DNA of 56,580 bases from UBA7328 sp002471345. Lineage in GTDB: Bacteria; Bacteroidota; Bacteroidia; Chitinophagales; Saprospiraceae. Location: positions 1-56,580 of the forward strand of contig CAXGOB010000026.1 in NCBI GenBank assembly GCA_964011275.1, in the 5' to 3' direction. A program made the translations under genes and the position numbers. The notes beneath the pieces are model-generated. The model searched no databases, was not told the DNA's origin, and saw only the letters and a list, made by a program, of their open reading frames with translations. This document shows positions 1-8,009 of the stretch, one piece after another; the first letter of the stretch is position 1, and every line of letters begins with the position of its first letter.

Positions 1-53
1 AGAGCAACGCCCTTTTAAGGCGTGGGTCCTGGGTTCGAGCCCCAGACCGATCA
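1..53 (+). tRNA. tRNA-Lys (anticodon UUU), 5' end cut off by window edge
   Basis: This is the 3' two-thirds of a tRNA. The anticodon stem is ACGCC (7-11) paired with GGCGT (19-23) around the seven-base loop CTTTTAA, which puts anticodon TTT at 14-16 and so reads lysine codons. The variable region is 24-28. The T arm is CTGGG (29-33), loop TTCGAGC and CCCAG (41-45). The acceptor 3' strand is 46-52 with discriminator A at 53. CCA is not encoded. The acceptor 5' strand and most of the D arm lie before base 1. Confidence 0.93.
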
Positions 54-58
54 CATTC

Positions 59-93
59 AAGGAGCAGTTTCACTAGAGACTGCTCCTTTTTTT
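59..93 (+). terminator. Rho-independent terminator of tRNA-Lys
   Basis: AAGGAGCAGT pairs with ACTGCTCCTT. Inner bases extend the stem with one G-U wobble to a short ACTA loop. A run of T residues follows directly. It begins six bases after the tRNA, so it ends the tRNA transcript. Confidence 0.85.
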
Positions 94-513
94 ATGTCTT
101 TATGTTTCTTTGAATAGTATAAAAAAAGGAGAACAAGATAACTTGTTCTCCTACTTGATGAATTTTTCATCAATTCATTGAGCAAATGTGCTTATGATAG
201 TAGATATTAGTCGAGACCCTTAAAAACGGCTAGATCTATCATGAAGGTTATGAAGACCTTCAATACTTTTTCCAATACCTTCTATAACTTGAGGGGATTC
301 ACTTAAAATGAGCAGCTAAGACTTGAATAAGTTAGGACTACTTCATCATATGAAGATTCAAAGCGTTAGCCTTTCTGAAAAATCAGACATTTTTAATTAA
401 CAACCCTTTCTCTAAAAATGGAGATTAATAGAAATTCTAGTTCAGTATTAAGCTAAGGCAATATAGAAACCCAATTAATGTAAAGAATGCAAATGCAAGT
501 ATTATTTAATATG
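94..513. other. Gene-poor stretch between tRNA-Lys and menB
   Basis: About 420 bases with no convincing protein gene on either strand. It contains the minus-strand terminator at 121-151. Between that terminator and menB lie about 360 AT-rich bases with several short inverted repeats, for example GAAGGT...ACCTTC at 244-261. This could be a long menB 3' untranslated region, a small RNA or a gene relic. The only peptide-like trace is a minus-strand open stretch at 220-315 that resembles a helix-hairpin-helix motif but has no start codon. Confidence 0.4.
121..151 (-). terminator. Rho-independent terminator, minus strand, downstream of menB
   Basis: On the minus strand GGAGAACAAG pairs perfectly with CTTGTTCTCC over ten base pairs around a four-base loop, followed by seven T residues. 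It is oriented to stop transcription from the aminotransferase-menB operon, but lies about 360 bases beyond the menB stop codon. Confidence 0.8.
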
Positions 514-1350
514 CTAGGGGAATTTGGGAAACTTCTCAAAATTTGGAGGTCTTTTTTCTAAAAATGCATCTCTTCCTTCTTTCGCCTCATCAGTCATATA
601 GCCAAGACGTGTTGCCTCACCGGCAAAAAGTTGTTGACCTACTAATCCATCGTCAATCATATTAAAAGCAAATTTTAACATTTTTATAGCTGTAGGACTT
701 TTTTTCATAATCTCTTGTGACCATTCATAGGCCGTTTCTTCTAGGTCTTCATGTGGAATAACAGCATTTACCATCCCCATCTCAAATGCCTCTTGAGCAG
801 AATAACTTTTTCCTAAAAAGAATATTTCTCTTGCTCTTTTTTGCCCTACTTGTCGCGCTAAATAAGCAGATCCATAACCGGCATCGTAACTGGCCACATC
901 GGCATCCGTTTGTTTGAAAATACCGTGTTCCTTACTAGCTAATGTCATGTCACAAACAACATGAAGGCTATGCCCACCACCTACGGCCCAACCAGGTACG
1001 ACTGCAATTACTACTTTATTCATGAACCTTATCATTCTTTGCACTTCTAATATATGAAGCCTGCCTACACCATCTGTGCCTTCATACCCTCTTTCGCCTC
1101 TGGCTCTTTGATCACCTCCCGAGCAAAAGGCCCAACCTCCATCCTTTGGTGAAGGTCCTTCGCCTGATAGCAGTATAACTCCAACACTTGGATCTAGCCT
1201 TGCATCTGTAAATGCATCAAGAAGTTCATTTACCGTATGAGGTCTAAATGCATTTCTTACTTCGGGTCTGTTAAAGGCGATACGGGCCGTACCATTTCTT
1301 TTTTTGTAAGTTATATCTTTAAAATTCTTGGCCGTTTTCCAATCAGTCAT
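514..1350 (-). CDS. menB: 1,4-dihydroxy-2-naphthoyl-CoA synthase (MenB)
   Basis: A cytoplasmic crotonase-fold enzyme that closes the naphthoquinone ring in menaquinone synthesis, converting o-succinylbenzoyl-CoA to 1,4-dihydroxy-2-naphthoyl-CoA. Counting from the ATG at 1350 the protein has 278 residues, usual for MenB. The oxyanion-hole motifs are SGGDQ (77-81) and GWAVGGGHSL (120-129). The MenB-specific DADVASYDAGYG segment lies near 149-160. The reading frame can be extended five codons upstream to a TTG that overlaps the upstream stop codon, but the ATG starting MTDWKTAKN fits family N-termini better and sits 11 bases after that stop. It is probably cotranscribed with the aminotransferase. 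Other men genes are not in the window. Confidence 0.93.
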   Translation of the reverse strand: MTDWKTAKNFKDITYKKRNGTARIAFNRPEVRNAFRPHTVNELLDAFTDARLDPSVGVILLSGEGPSPKDGGWAFCSGGDQRARGERGYEGTDGVGRLHILEVQRMIRFMNKVVIAVVPGWAVGGGHSLHVVCDMTLASKEHGIFKQTDADVASYDAGYGSAYLARQVGQKRAREIFFLGKSYSAQEAFEMGMVNAVIPHEDLEETAYEWSQEIMKKSPTAIKMLKFAFNMIDDGLVGQQLFAGEATRLGYMTDEAKEGRDAFLEKRPPNFEKFPKFP

Positions 1351-1361
1351 TTTTTTTTGTT

Positions 1362-2504
1362 TCAAATTTTATTTAATAGTTCTGCGGCTTGTTCGAGGGT
1401 TTTGTCTTTCTTGGCAAAGCACAATCGTATCATTTTATCATTGGTCTTTTTAGATTTGAATGGGGATAGTGGAATCGAAGCAACTCTATACTTAGAAGTA
1501 AGATGTAATGAAAAAGTTATGTCATCTTCATCAGATATTTCAGAGTAATCAAATAATTGAAAGTAAGTTCCCTCTGATTTTACAGGCTTAAGCTTAGATT
1601 TATCTAGTAATTTATTAAGATAATCTCTTTTTTCTTGAAAGAATGTCGGTAGCCCTAAATACTTAGACTCATCTTTTAAATAATCATTGATGCCATATTG
1701 TACAAACGAATTTGCAGAATATACATTCCATTGATGAACCTTTCTGAATTCAGCCATTAATTTAGGTGATCCAACAGCATATCCTATTTTCCAACCTGTG
1801 GCATGAAAGGTTTTCCCAAAAGAAAACACTGAAATAGATTGATTGTAAATATTAGGGTACTTCAAAACACTTTGATGTTGAATATCATCGTAGATGAGAT
1901 GTTCATAGACTTCATCACTAAGTACTACTATATCCCGTTGATTTATTATGGCTTCAAGGGCTTTCATGTCGGTTTTGGCAAATGTCTTCCCAATAGGATT
2001 ATGGGGAGTATTAATGATAATCATTGAAGTTTTAGATGAAACTAAACTGTCTAGTTCATCCCAATCTATTTTATAGTCTGGGCCAGATAAACCATATGGA
2101 ATACATTTAGCCTTTACCAATTCTATTGTAGGTTTATAACAATCATATGCTGGTTCGATTATGATTACCTCGTCACCTTCATGTACTAATGCTGTTATGG
2201 CGGTGAAGATGGCCTGTGTTGCACCTGCCGTTATAGTGATTTCTGTCTGTGGATCTACGTAGTGGTCATAAAGTTTATTGATCTTTTTTGATAAAGCCTC
2301 TCTTAATTCAAAAAGCCCTGCCATGGGGCAGTATTGATTTTTCTGATTGTTTAGATGGTGCGAGATTCGCGATCTTAGTACAGGATCGCAGTCAAAATCA
2401 GGAAATCCCTGACCTAAATTTATTGCATTGTGTTTTGCCGCTAAAGCTGACATTCTCGAGAATATGGAAATTCCACCTTCTGGAAGTTTTGATCTTAGTC
2501 TCAT
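1362..2504 (-). CDS. PLP-dependent aminotransferase, methionine/kynurenine type (YbdL-like)
   Basis: A 380-residue fold-type I aminotransferase. Visible motifs are NLGQGFPDF near 29-37, NTPHNP (165-170), SDEVY (196-200), the Schiff-base lysine K231 in SFGK, and GWKIGY (237-242). This arrangement is typical of methionine aminotransferase YbdL and of glutamine transaminase K. Such enzymes transaminate methionine or its keto acid, often with glutamine as amino donor. A nitrilase-family omega-amidase, the usual partner that hydrolyses the resulting alpha-ketoglutaramate, lies 1.3 kb away at 3804. A TATGTTTG -7 element lies only seven bases before the ATG. The exact substrate cannot be fixed from sequence. 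Confidence 0.85.
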   Translation of the reverse strand: MRLRSKLPEGGISIFSRMSALAAKHNAINLGQGFPDFDCDPVLRSRISHHLNNQKNQYCPMAGLFELREALSKKINKLYDHYVDPQTEITITAGATQAIFTAITALVHEGDEVIIIEPAYDCYKPTIELVKAKCIPYGLSGPDYKIDWDELDSLVSSKTSMIIINTPHNPIGKTFAKTDMKALEAIINQRDIVVLSDEVYEHLIYDDIQHQSVLKYPNIYNQSISVFSFGKTFHATGWKIGYAVGSPKLMAEFRKVHQWNVYSANSFVQYGINDYLKDESKYLGLPTFFQEKRDYLNKLLDKSKLKPVKSEGTYFQLFDYSEISDEDDITFSLHLTSKYRVASIPLSPFKSKKTNDKMIRLCFAKKDKTLEQAAELLNKI

Positions 2505-2511
2505 AAGTATT

Positions 2512-2519
2512 CAAACATA
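2512..2519 (-). promoter_or_regulatory. Candidate -7 element (TATGTTTG) of the aminotransferase-menB operon
   Basis: A perfect match to the Bacteroidota -7 consensus TAnnTTTG on the minus strand, seven bases before the ATG at 2504. No clear -33 TTG is seen at normal spacing. If used, the transcript would start at or within a few bases of the start codon. Confidence 0.4.
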
Positions 2520-2643
2520 CTAAACCAGAAGTAAATAAATATGTTTTCAATATTAGAGTGAGAATCAATCATTAATCAAACTAGAATAATTTTATCTCAC
2601 ATTGAAAAGTAATAATATTGCATAAGAGAAATATTGAATATTC

Positions 2644-3801
2644 ATGATAGCTACTATTAGCCAAGAAAAAGAATCAGTTTTAGATAGAATAGAGGATGCT
2701 ATATCTGATATCAAAGCAGGTAAAGTAGTTATAGTTGTAGACGATGAGGACAGGGAAAATGAAGGGGACTTCATCTGTGCGGCTGAATGCATCACTCCAG
2801 ATATAGTTAATTTCATGGTCACACATGGACGAGGTTTAGTCTGCGCCCCATTGACCGAAGAAAGAGCTAAAGAGTTGAACCTTCAAATGATGGTAAATGA
2901 CAATACAGATCCACATAAAACTGCATTTACTGTAAGTATAGATTATAAGCACAAAGGATGTACAACAGGTATTTCTTCTTATGATAGAGCGACTTGTATT
3001 AAATCATTATGCGACAATACTGCAGTTAAAGATGATTTTAGTAGACCTGGCCACATATTCCCTCTGATTGCTAAACAAAACGGAGTTCTAAGAAGAACTG
3101 GTCACACAGAAGCAGCAATTGATCTTGCAGTTCTGGCTGGGTTTCAACCTGCAGGTGTTCTCATAGAAATCCTAAATGAAGATGGTACAATGGCAAGATT
3201 GCCACAACTTCTTAAAATAGCTAAACGCTTTGATTTGAAGGTTGTTTCTATTAAGGATTTGGTGGCCTATAGAATGAGGCAAGAGCGTCTTATTGAGCAA
3301 AAGAATTCAGTTCTGATAAATACCGCTTTTGGAGAATTTACTCTTTTGTCTTACGAGGATAGAGAAAATAAACAAACACATATTGTTCTAAAAAAAGGAG
3401 AATGGACATTAGACGAACCTGTTTTAGCCAGAGTTCATGCTAGTGCGAATGGAACAGATTTGCTTTCTGCTTTTATCCAAGGGAAGAATAGTAAACTCTT
3501 CAGGTCTCTTAGGGCTATTTCGAATGAAGGAAAAGGTGCTGTTCTTCTATTTAGATATTCATATGAATCAGAAGGATTAAGCCGAATTATTGAGTCATTA
3601 AGTGAACAGCAGAATGAAGGATTAGACCTAGACCCATATAAACGGAATGCCTATCAATCAGGCCATAAAGATATTGGTATAGGATCTCAAATATTGAATG
3701 ATATAGGAATAAGAAAGATTAAATTACTAACTAACAACCCAAGGCCATTGGTAGGACTTGAAGGTTATGGTTTAGAAATAGTTGAATATATTCCTTTTTA
3801 G
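2644..3801 (+). CDS. ribB: RibBA-type protein: DHBP synthase with degenerate GTP cyclohydrolase II half
   Basis: Residues 12-205 are 3,4-dihydroxy-2-butanone-4-phosphate synthase, the riboflavin-pathway enzyme acting on ribulose 5-phosphate. DDEDRENEGD (33-42), RPGHIFPL (134-141) and RRTGHTEA (150-157) are intact. Residues 207-385 align with GTP cyclohydrolase II at both ends (FGEFTLLSYEDR, LLTNNPRP). The zinc motif normally written SECLTGD...RCDCG is replaced by SANGTDLLSA..., with no cysteines, and the EGRGIGL catalytic region is lost. The C-terminal half should therefore be catalytically dead, and a separate RibA would be needed elsewhere. I recall similar degenerate forms in flavobacteria. 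The next gene starts two bases after the stop, so the two are probably cotranscribed. Confidence 0.88.
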   Translation: MIATISQEKESVLDRIEDAISDIKAGKVVIVVDDEDRENEGDFICAAECITPDIVNFMVTHGRGLVCAPLTEERAKELNLQMMVNDNTDPHKTAFTVSIDYKHKGCTTGISSYDRATCIKSLCDNTAVKDDFSRPGHIFPLIAKQNGVLRRTGHTEAAIDLAVLAGFQPAGVLIEILNEDGTMARLPQLLKIAKRFDLKVVSIKDLVAYRMRQERLIEQKNSVLINTAFGEFTLLSYEDRENKQTHIVLKKGEWTLDEPVLARVHASANGTDLLSAFIQGKNSKLFRSLRAISNEGKGAVLLFRYSYESEGLSRIIESLSEQQNEGLDLDPYKRNAYQSGHKDIGIGSQILNDIGIRKIKLLTNNPRPLVGLEGYGLEIVEYIPF

Positions 3802-3803
3802 TT

Positions 3804-4577
3804 GTGGAAGATTTGAAATTCGCTTTAGTACAAATAGATCTTATATGGGAAGATGTTTCATCTAACTTGAAAAAGTTTGATAATTTCTTAACACAAGTAG
3901 ATAGTGATACTGACGTCATAGTATTACCTGAGATGTTTTCTACAGGTTTTTCTATGAATAGTAAAAAGCTGGCAGAAGAAATGGATGGAACTACTGTGAA
4001 ATGGATGATTAGTAGAGCAGATGAAAAGAACACCGCAGTCCTCGGTAGTGTAATCATTCATGAGAGTGAAAAATATTATAATAGAATGATATGGGTAGAA
4101 CCCAATGGTGATATTTCGTTCTATGATAAAAAACACCTTTTTAAATTATCTGGAGAACATGAATCTTATACTGCAGGAACGAAAAAGTTAATTGTGAATT
4201 GGAAAGGATGGAGAATCTGTCCTTTAGTGTGTTATGATTTAAGGTTTCCAGAGTGGTCTAGGAATGGAGGAGAATTTGACATATTGATATATTCAGCTAA
4301 CTGGCCAAAACCAAGATCAGAACATTGGAGGTCACTCATAAAGGCCAGAGCAATTGAAAACCAATGCTTTACAATTGGTGTGAATAGAATTGGAGAAGAT
4401 GGAAATGGATTAGAATATATTGGGGCTACTTCATCTTATGATTATAGTGGTGGACTACTTTGCGAATCTATAAATGAAGAAAAAATTGATCATGTAGTAT
4501 TTGATAAGAGTGGTTTAGAATCTTATAGAATGAAGTTTCCTTTTTTAAGTGATCAAGAAGACAATAGCGAAACGTAA
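3804..4577 (+). CDS. Omega-amidase, nitrilase superfamily (YafV/Nit2-like)
   Basis: A 257-residue carbon-nitrogen hydrolase with the full Glu-Lys-Cys triad: E43 in LPEMF, K109 in YDKKHLF and C143 in LVCYDLRFPEW. The WPKPRSEHW segment and short length match YafV/Nit2 omega-amidases, which hydrolyse alpha-ketoglutaramate or alpha-ketosuccinamate to the free keto acid and ammonia. The start is GTG, two bases after the ribBA stop; an in-frame TTG three codons on is the alternative. Its likely metabolic partner is the glutamine-type aminotransferase at 1362-2504. Confidence 0.85.
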   Translation: MEDLKFALVQIDLIWEDVSSNLKKFDNFLTQVDSDTDVIVLPEMFSTGFSMNSKKLAEEMDGTTVKWMISRADEKNTAVLGSVIIHESEKYYNRMIWVEPNGDISFYDKKHLFKLSGEHESYTAGTKKLIVNWKGWRICPLVCYDLRFPEWSRNGGEFDILIYSANWPKPRSEHWRSLIKARAIENQCFTIGVNRIGEDGNGLEYIGATSSYDYSGGLLCESINEEKIDHVVFDKSGLESYRMKFPFLSDQEDNSET

Positions 4578-4645
4578 ACAAATGTTAAAATCTAAAGCAA
4601 AGAATCAAACTCATTGCTTACTTTGTTAATCATAAAAAAGAATAA

Positions 4646-6202
4646 TTGAAAACTAAACTATCAAAATATCTACTTCTTCTTACAATCATGCTATTTCAAA
4701 TTGTTGATCTAAGGGGTATTGATAAGACGATGATAGATGGCCCTTACCTTCAATACGAAGGAGATAGTGTAGTAATCACTTGGGTGAACATCGGTGAACT
4801 TCACCGAAAAGTGGTACCTAAAAATGCAAATTATAATTTTGAAGAAGAAGGTTTACCTTCCTTTTCACTCCAAGACTTAAGCATTGAAAAAGATGATGAT
4901 GTTGATATAAATGGAGTGAAAAAATATGTCGCATTAAGTGATATTCATGGCCAATTTGACGTTTTCGAACATCTTATGATAGTTCATGGTGTCAGTAATG
5001 CTGAACAAGAATGGACATATGGCAAAGGCCATTTGATTATTGTAGGAGATATGTTGGATAGGGGAGATGAAGTGTTAAAGGTATTATGGTATCTATACCA
5101 TTTAGAGAAAAAGGCGGAAAAGGCTGGGGGAAAAGTACATGTTCTTCTTGGGAATCATGAGATCATGGTCATGAATGGAGAATTAGGATATCTCCACAAG
5201 AAGTATCGATATACTAGTGGGATCTCTAGAACAATTTATAGTGAGTACTTTGGAAAAAATACTTTTTGGGGACAATGGTTAGCATCAAAGAATGTAATTA
5301 AGGCGGTTAACAATACGCTTTTCTTGCATGGTGGATTATCGGAAGCAGTTTTGAAACAAGAAGCAGATTATCTGAAGTATAATGACATCTTTAGAGATAA
5401 AATATTACATCATCGTTTTGAAAAGTTGGGCGCTAATAAGTTAGTGTCGCTTTTGACTTTTAGGAATGGCCCGTTGTGGTATAGAGGCTATGCAAAACCC
5501 TATGAGTTTGACACCAAGAAGGCCGACAGAATATTAAAATTGACTGGCAGAGAAAGGATTGTTATAGGACATACATCGATGCCTAGAGTGATGAGTTTAT
5601 ATGACGACAGAATCATATTGGTAGATTCTAGTATGAAGTTTGGAAGATCTGGTGAGTTGTTAATCTTTAATGATGGATCTTTCTTCAGAGGTATGATGAA
5701 TGGAAATAAAGAACCATTAATTACTGAAAGTAAAAAGATAGATCCAGAATCAATTACAGAAGTTCTCTATGACCAAGAAGGACCTTCTGTTTTTATTAAT
5801 ATGGACAGAATCTACAAGGGGGTTGAAAAGTTAAACTTAGAAGTAATCTTTAGCACCTATTTTGATTTGTATGGATTAGATTTTTCAGCTGATGTGGATG
5901 GAGATATGATCAAGAATGGCCGAAGGTGCCAGGAACAGAAAATTGCAGCACGGATTCCTACTGAACAATTGATCAATTTTGGTTTTGCTGGTAATGGACT
6001 AGTCGAGATCATATTGCCATGTGATAAGATTGATGAAAAAGTTTGGGTGCCACGAAGAATTGGCCAATTAGCAAAAATCACTGATAATAAACTTTATAAA
6101 CCTATCAGAGTTTTAATCGAAGACATGGACAAAAAGGTCTTAGATACCAAAGGGATATTAGTGCTAACCGTAGATAATTTATCTAAAGGAACTAATCCGT
6201 GA
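4646..6202 (+). CDS. Exported Shewanella-like PPP-family protein phosphatase
   Basis: A 518-residue protein with an N-terminal signal peptide (about residues 5-24) and a PPP metallophosphatase core. The metal-binding motifs are SDIHGQ (98-103), GDMLDRGD (134-141), GNHE (169-172), then LHGGLS and IGHT. The long insert between GNHE and the C-terminal motifs resembles Shewanella-like (SLP) phosphatases, which dephosphorylate phosphotyrosine or phosphoserine proteins, often in the periplasm. About 150 C-terminal residues after the core are unrecognised. The start is TTG; the first ATG lies inside the signal peptide. The 3' end overlaps the convergent ThuA-like gene by 11 bases. Confidence 0.82.
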   Translation: MKTKLSKYLLLLTIMLFQIVDLRGIDKTMIDGPYLQYEGDSVVITWVNIGELHRKVVPKNANYNFEEEGLPSFSLQDLSIEKDDDVDINGVKKYVALSDIHGQFDVFEHLMIVHGVSNAEQEWTYGKGHLIIVGDMLDRGDEVLKVLWYLYHLEKKAEKAGGKVHVLLGNHEIMVMNGELGYLHKKYRYTSGISRTIYSEYFGKNTFWGQWLASKNVIKAVNNTLFLHGGLSEAVLKQEADYLKYNDIFRDKILHHRFEKLGANKLVSLLTFRNGPLWYRGYAKPYEFDTKKADRILKLTGRERIVIGHTSMPRVMSLYDDRIILVDSSMKFGRSGELLIFNDGSFFRGMMNGNKEPLITESKKIDPESITEVLYDQEGPSVFINMDRIYKGVEKLNLEVIFSTYFDLYGLDFSADVDGDMIKNGRRCQEQKIAARIPTEQLINFGFAGNGLVEIILPCDKIDEKVWVPRRIGQLAKITDNKLYKPIRVLIEDMDKKVLDTKGILVLTVDNLSKGTNP

Positions 6203-7049
6203 GCCCCCATTTAATTGCGTTTTCTAGCATCTGAATGAGGTTTGGATCTCTATACGCCACTCCTTGATGACCTACCGAAGTGTAGAAAATTTTTCCTTTG
6301 TTTACTTCTTTATACCAGGCTATTGGATGATTCTTCCCCATTCCAAAATTTTTACCTGACTCAAGTATCGGAATGTTACCATTGGGGTCAATTTGAGTGC
6401 CATCAATACTGTATAAAACTTCAAATCCGTTTTTTTCTGGATGATCGTAGAAAACATACCACTCTTCACTATGATCCCAAGTACCACTCAAATTGAACAG
6501 TAATGTACTATCTGCATTATTGTTTAACCTAGCAGTCGCTTCTTGTATCTGGTTTTTAATAGGATGATGCGAAAAAACGGCTCCAATAAGATCATTTCTG
6601 TACCATTCCCAATGATGGGAAAAATCTCCACTTCCATGAAGGCCAATATATGTGCCACCATTTTTTATATAATTCTCAAGTAAAACTCGTTGATCATCAG
6701 TGAGACACTTTCCAGTACTATTATTCCATATAATTACATCAAACTGAGACAATTCTTCTTCATTTATAAAACCAGCATCTTCTGTTTCGTAAAGAAACCA
6801 GTTGTTTTTAGTTGCTAAAGAAAGGAACATTGGTTTTGAAGCATCGATTGCTTCACCATGCCTAAAACCTGTTGTTTTAGAAAAAAGAGCCACTTTAACT
6901 TGGTTGCTTGGGAAGTTGATGTGGTGTTTTTCTGTTTGATCTTTAGCTATTCCATAATCCACTTTATACTTGAATATTCGAGCAGCACAAAAGAGTATAG
7001 TAACCAGAACTAGAAGGGTTATGGAAGAATATTTTATGAATTTTTTCAT
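6192..7049 (-). CDS. Membrane-anchored ThuA-like domain protein
   Basis: A 285-residue protein with an N-terminal signal or anchor helix (about 7-26) followed by a ThuA-like class I glutamine-amidotransferase-type fold. Family features seen are SKTTGFRHG, the NNSTGKCLTDDQ segment, YIGLHGSGDF, TWDHSEEWY, PIAWYKEVNKGKIFYTSVGHQG and a terminal LEN.I.W motif. ThuA-like proteins are common in Bacteroidota and Planctomycetota carbohydrate loci. Their reaction is not settled; one role reported for the founding member concerns trehalose use. It begins nine bases after HMG-CoA lyase, so the two probably form an operon. Confidence 0.85.
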   Translation of the reverse strand: MKKFIKYSSITLLVLVTILFCAARIFKYKVDYGIAKDQTEKHHINFPSNQVKVALFSKTTGFRHGEAIDASKPMFLSLATKNNWFLYETEDAGFINEEELSQFDVIIWNNSTGKCLTDDQRVLLENYIKNGGTYIGLHGSGDFSHHWEWYRNDLIGAVFSHHPIKNQIQEATARLNNNADSTLLFNLSGTWDHSEEWYVFYDHPEKNGFEVLYSIDGTQIDPNGNIPILESGKNFGMGKNHPIAWYKEVNKGKIFYTSVGHQGVAYRDPNLIQMLENAIKWGLTD

Positions 7050-7058
7050 AGAGGAGAA

Positions 7059-7925
7059 TTACATAATTTGAATTGCCATTTTCATTGCTAGTGCATAATT
7101 ATCGAAGTCAAGATTTGTTTCGAGTTTTCTGTCTTTTGCAAAAGTGATTAAATGTTCGGAAGGCATATTTCCTACCAAGTCATTTTGAGCCATTGGGCAC
7201 CCTCCAACACCTTTAATGGTGCCATCAAATCTTCTGCATCCATTTTCATATGCTGATTCTACTTTCTCAAGCCATGTATATGGAGTGGTATGAAAATGAG
7301 CCCCAATTTCAATATGAGGATTTGCAGGAATAAGATCATTGAACAAATACGAAATACTTTCTGGCCGAGCTACTCCTACAGTATCTGAAAGCTGAATAAT
7401 GCTGATTTCTAATTCGGCTAGAACTTCTACCCACTTTTGCACTATTTCTACATTCCATTCATCACCATAAGGATTTCCGAAACCCATCGAAATATATACC
7501 ACCATCAATTTGTTATGATTTGCGGCCAGTTCTTTAATCTTTTTTAGTCTTGTCAAAGACTTGTCAATAGTACTATTCGCATTTCTGATTTGAAATGTTT
7601 CTGAAATAGAAAAAGGATATCCCAAATATGCGATTTCTTCAAATTGACAAGCATCATTTGCCCCTCGTTCATTTGCTACTATTGCTAATAGCTTAGTTTT
7701 TGATTTAGAGAGGTCAAGTAGACTTAAGACTTGGGCGGTGTCTTTCATTTGTGGGATAGCTTTCGGAGAAACAAAACTTCCGAAATCCAATGTATGAAAA
7801 CCTACTGACAAGAGTTGTTGCATATATTCTGCCTTTTTCAAGGTAGGAATGAAATCATGTAGACCTTGCATTGCATCCCTTGGACATTCTATGATTTTTA
7901 TGAAATTGGAAGTAGATCTTGTCAT
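7059..7925 (-). CDS. Hydroxymethylglutaryl-CoA lyase
   Basis: A 288-residue DRE-TIM barrel enzyme that cleaves HMG-CoA to acetyl-CoA and acetoacetate at the end of leucine degradation. Diagnostic residues are R16, D17 and Q20 in ECPRDAMQG, the metal-binding HFH pair in GAHFHTTPY, and the catalytic cysteine in GVGGCPMA. Length is close to the usual 300. It lies nine bases upstream of the ThuA-like gene on the same strand. No other leucine-degradation gene is in the window. Confidence 0.9.
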   Translation of the reverse strand: MTRSTSNFIKIIECPRDAMQGLHDFIPTLKKAEYMQQLLSVGFHTLDFGSFVSPKAIPQMKDTAQVLSLLDLSKSKTKLLAIVANERGANDACQFEEIAYLGYPFSISETFQIRNANSTIDKSLTRLKKIKELAANHNKLMVVYISMGFGNPYGDEWNVEIVQKWVEVLAELEISIIQLSDTVGVARPESISYLFNDLIPANPHIEIGAHFHTTPYTWLEKVESAYENGCRRFDGTIKGVGGCPMAQNDLVGNMPSEHLITFAKDRKLETNLDFDNYALAMKMAIQIM

Positions 7926-8009
7926 AAATCTTTTTCTGGATCAAAGGTGAGTAATATTCTGATCAGTTTGAATAATTTTTCACATCTTTCAGTTATCAAG
8001 ATAAGTGAT

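Noticed and set aside
1237..1548. Plus-strand open frame of 103 codons opposite menB and the aminotransferase
   Set aside because: It runs antisense across the junction of two well-supported genes and its translation has no family-like features.
2505..2643. FMN riboswitch upstream of ribBA
   Set aside because: The 139-base gap is too short and AT-rich and lacks the conserved multi-stem pattern.
7866..8009. 48-codon N-terminal extension of the sugar porter
   Set aside because: It overlaps the divergent HMG-CoA lyase start, is hydrophilic and lacks family similarity; the ATG at 8010 fits other sugar porters.
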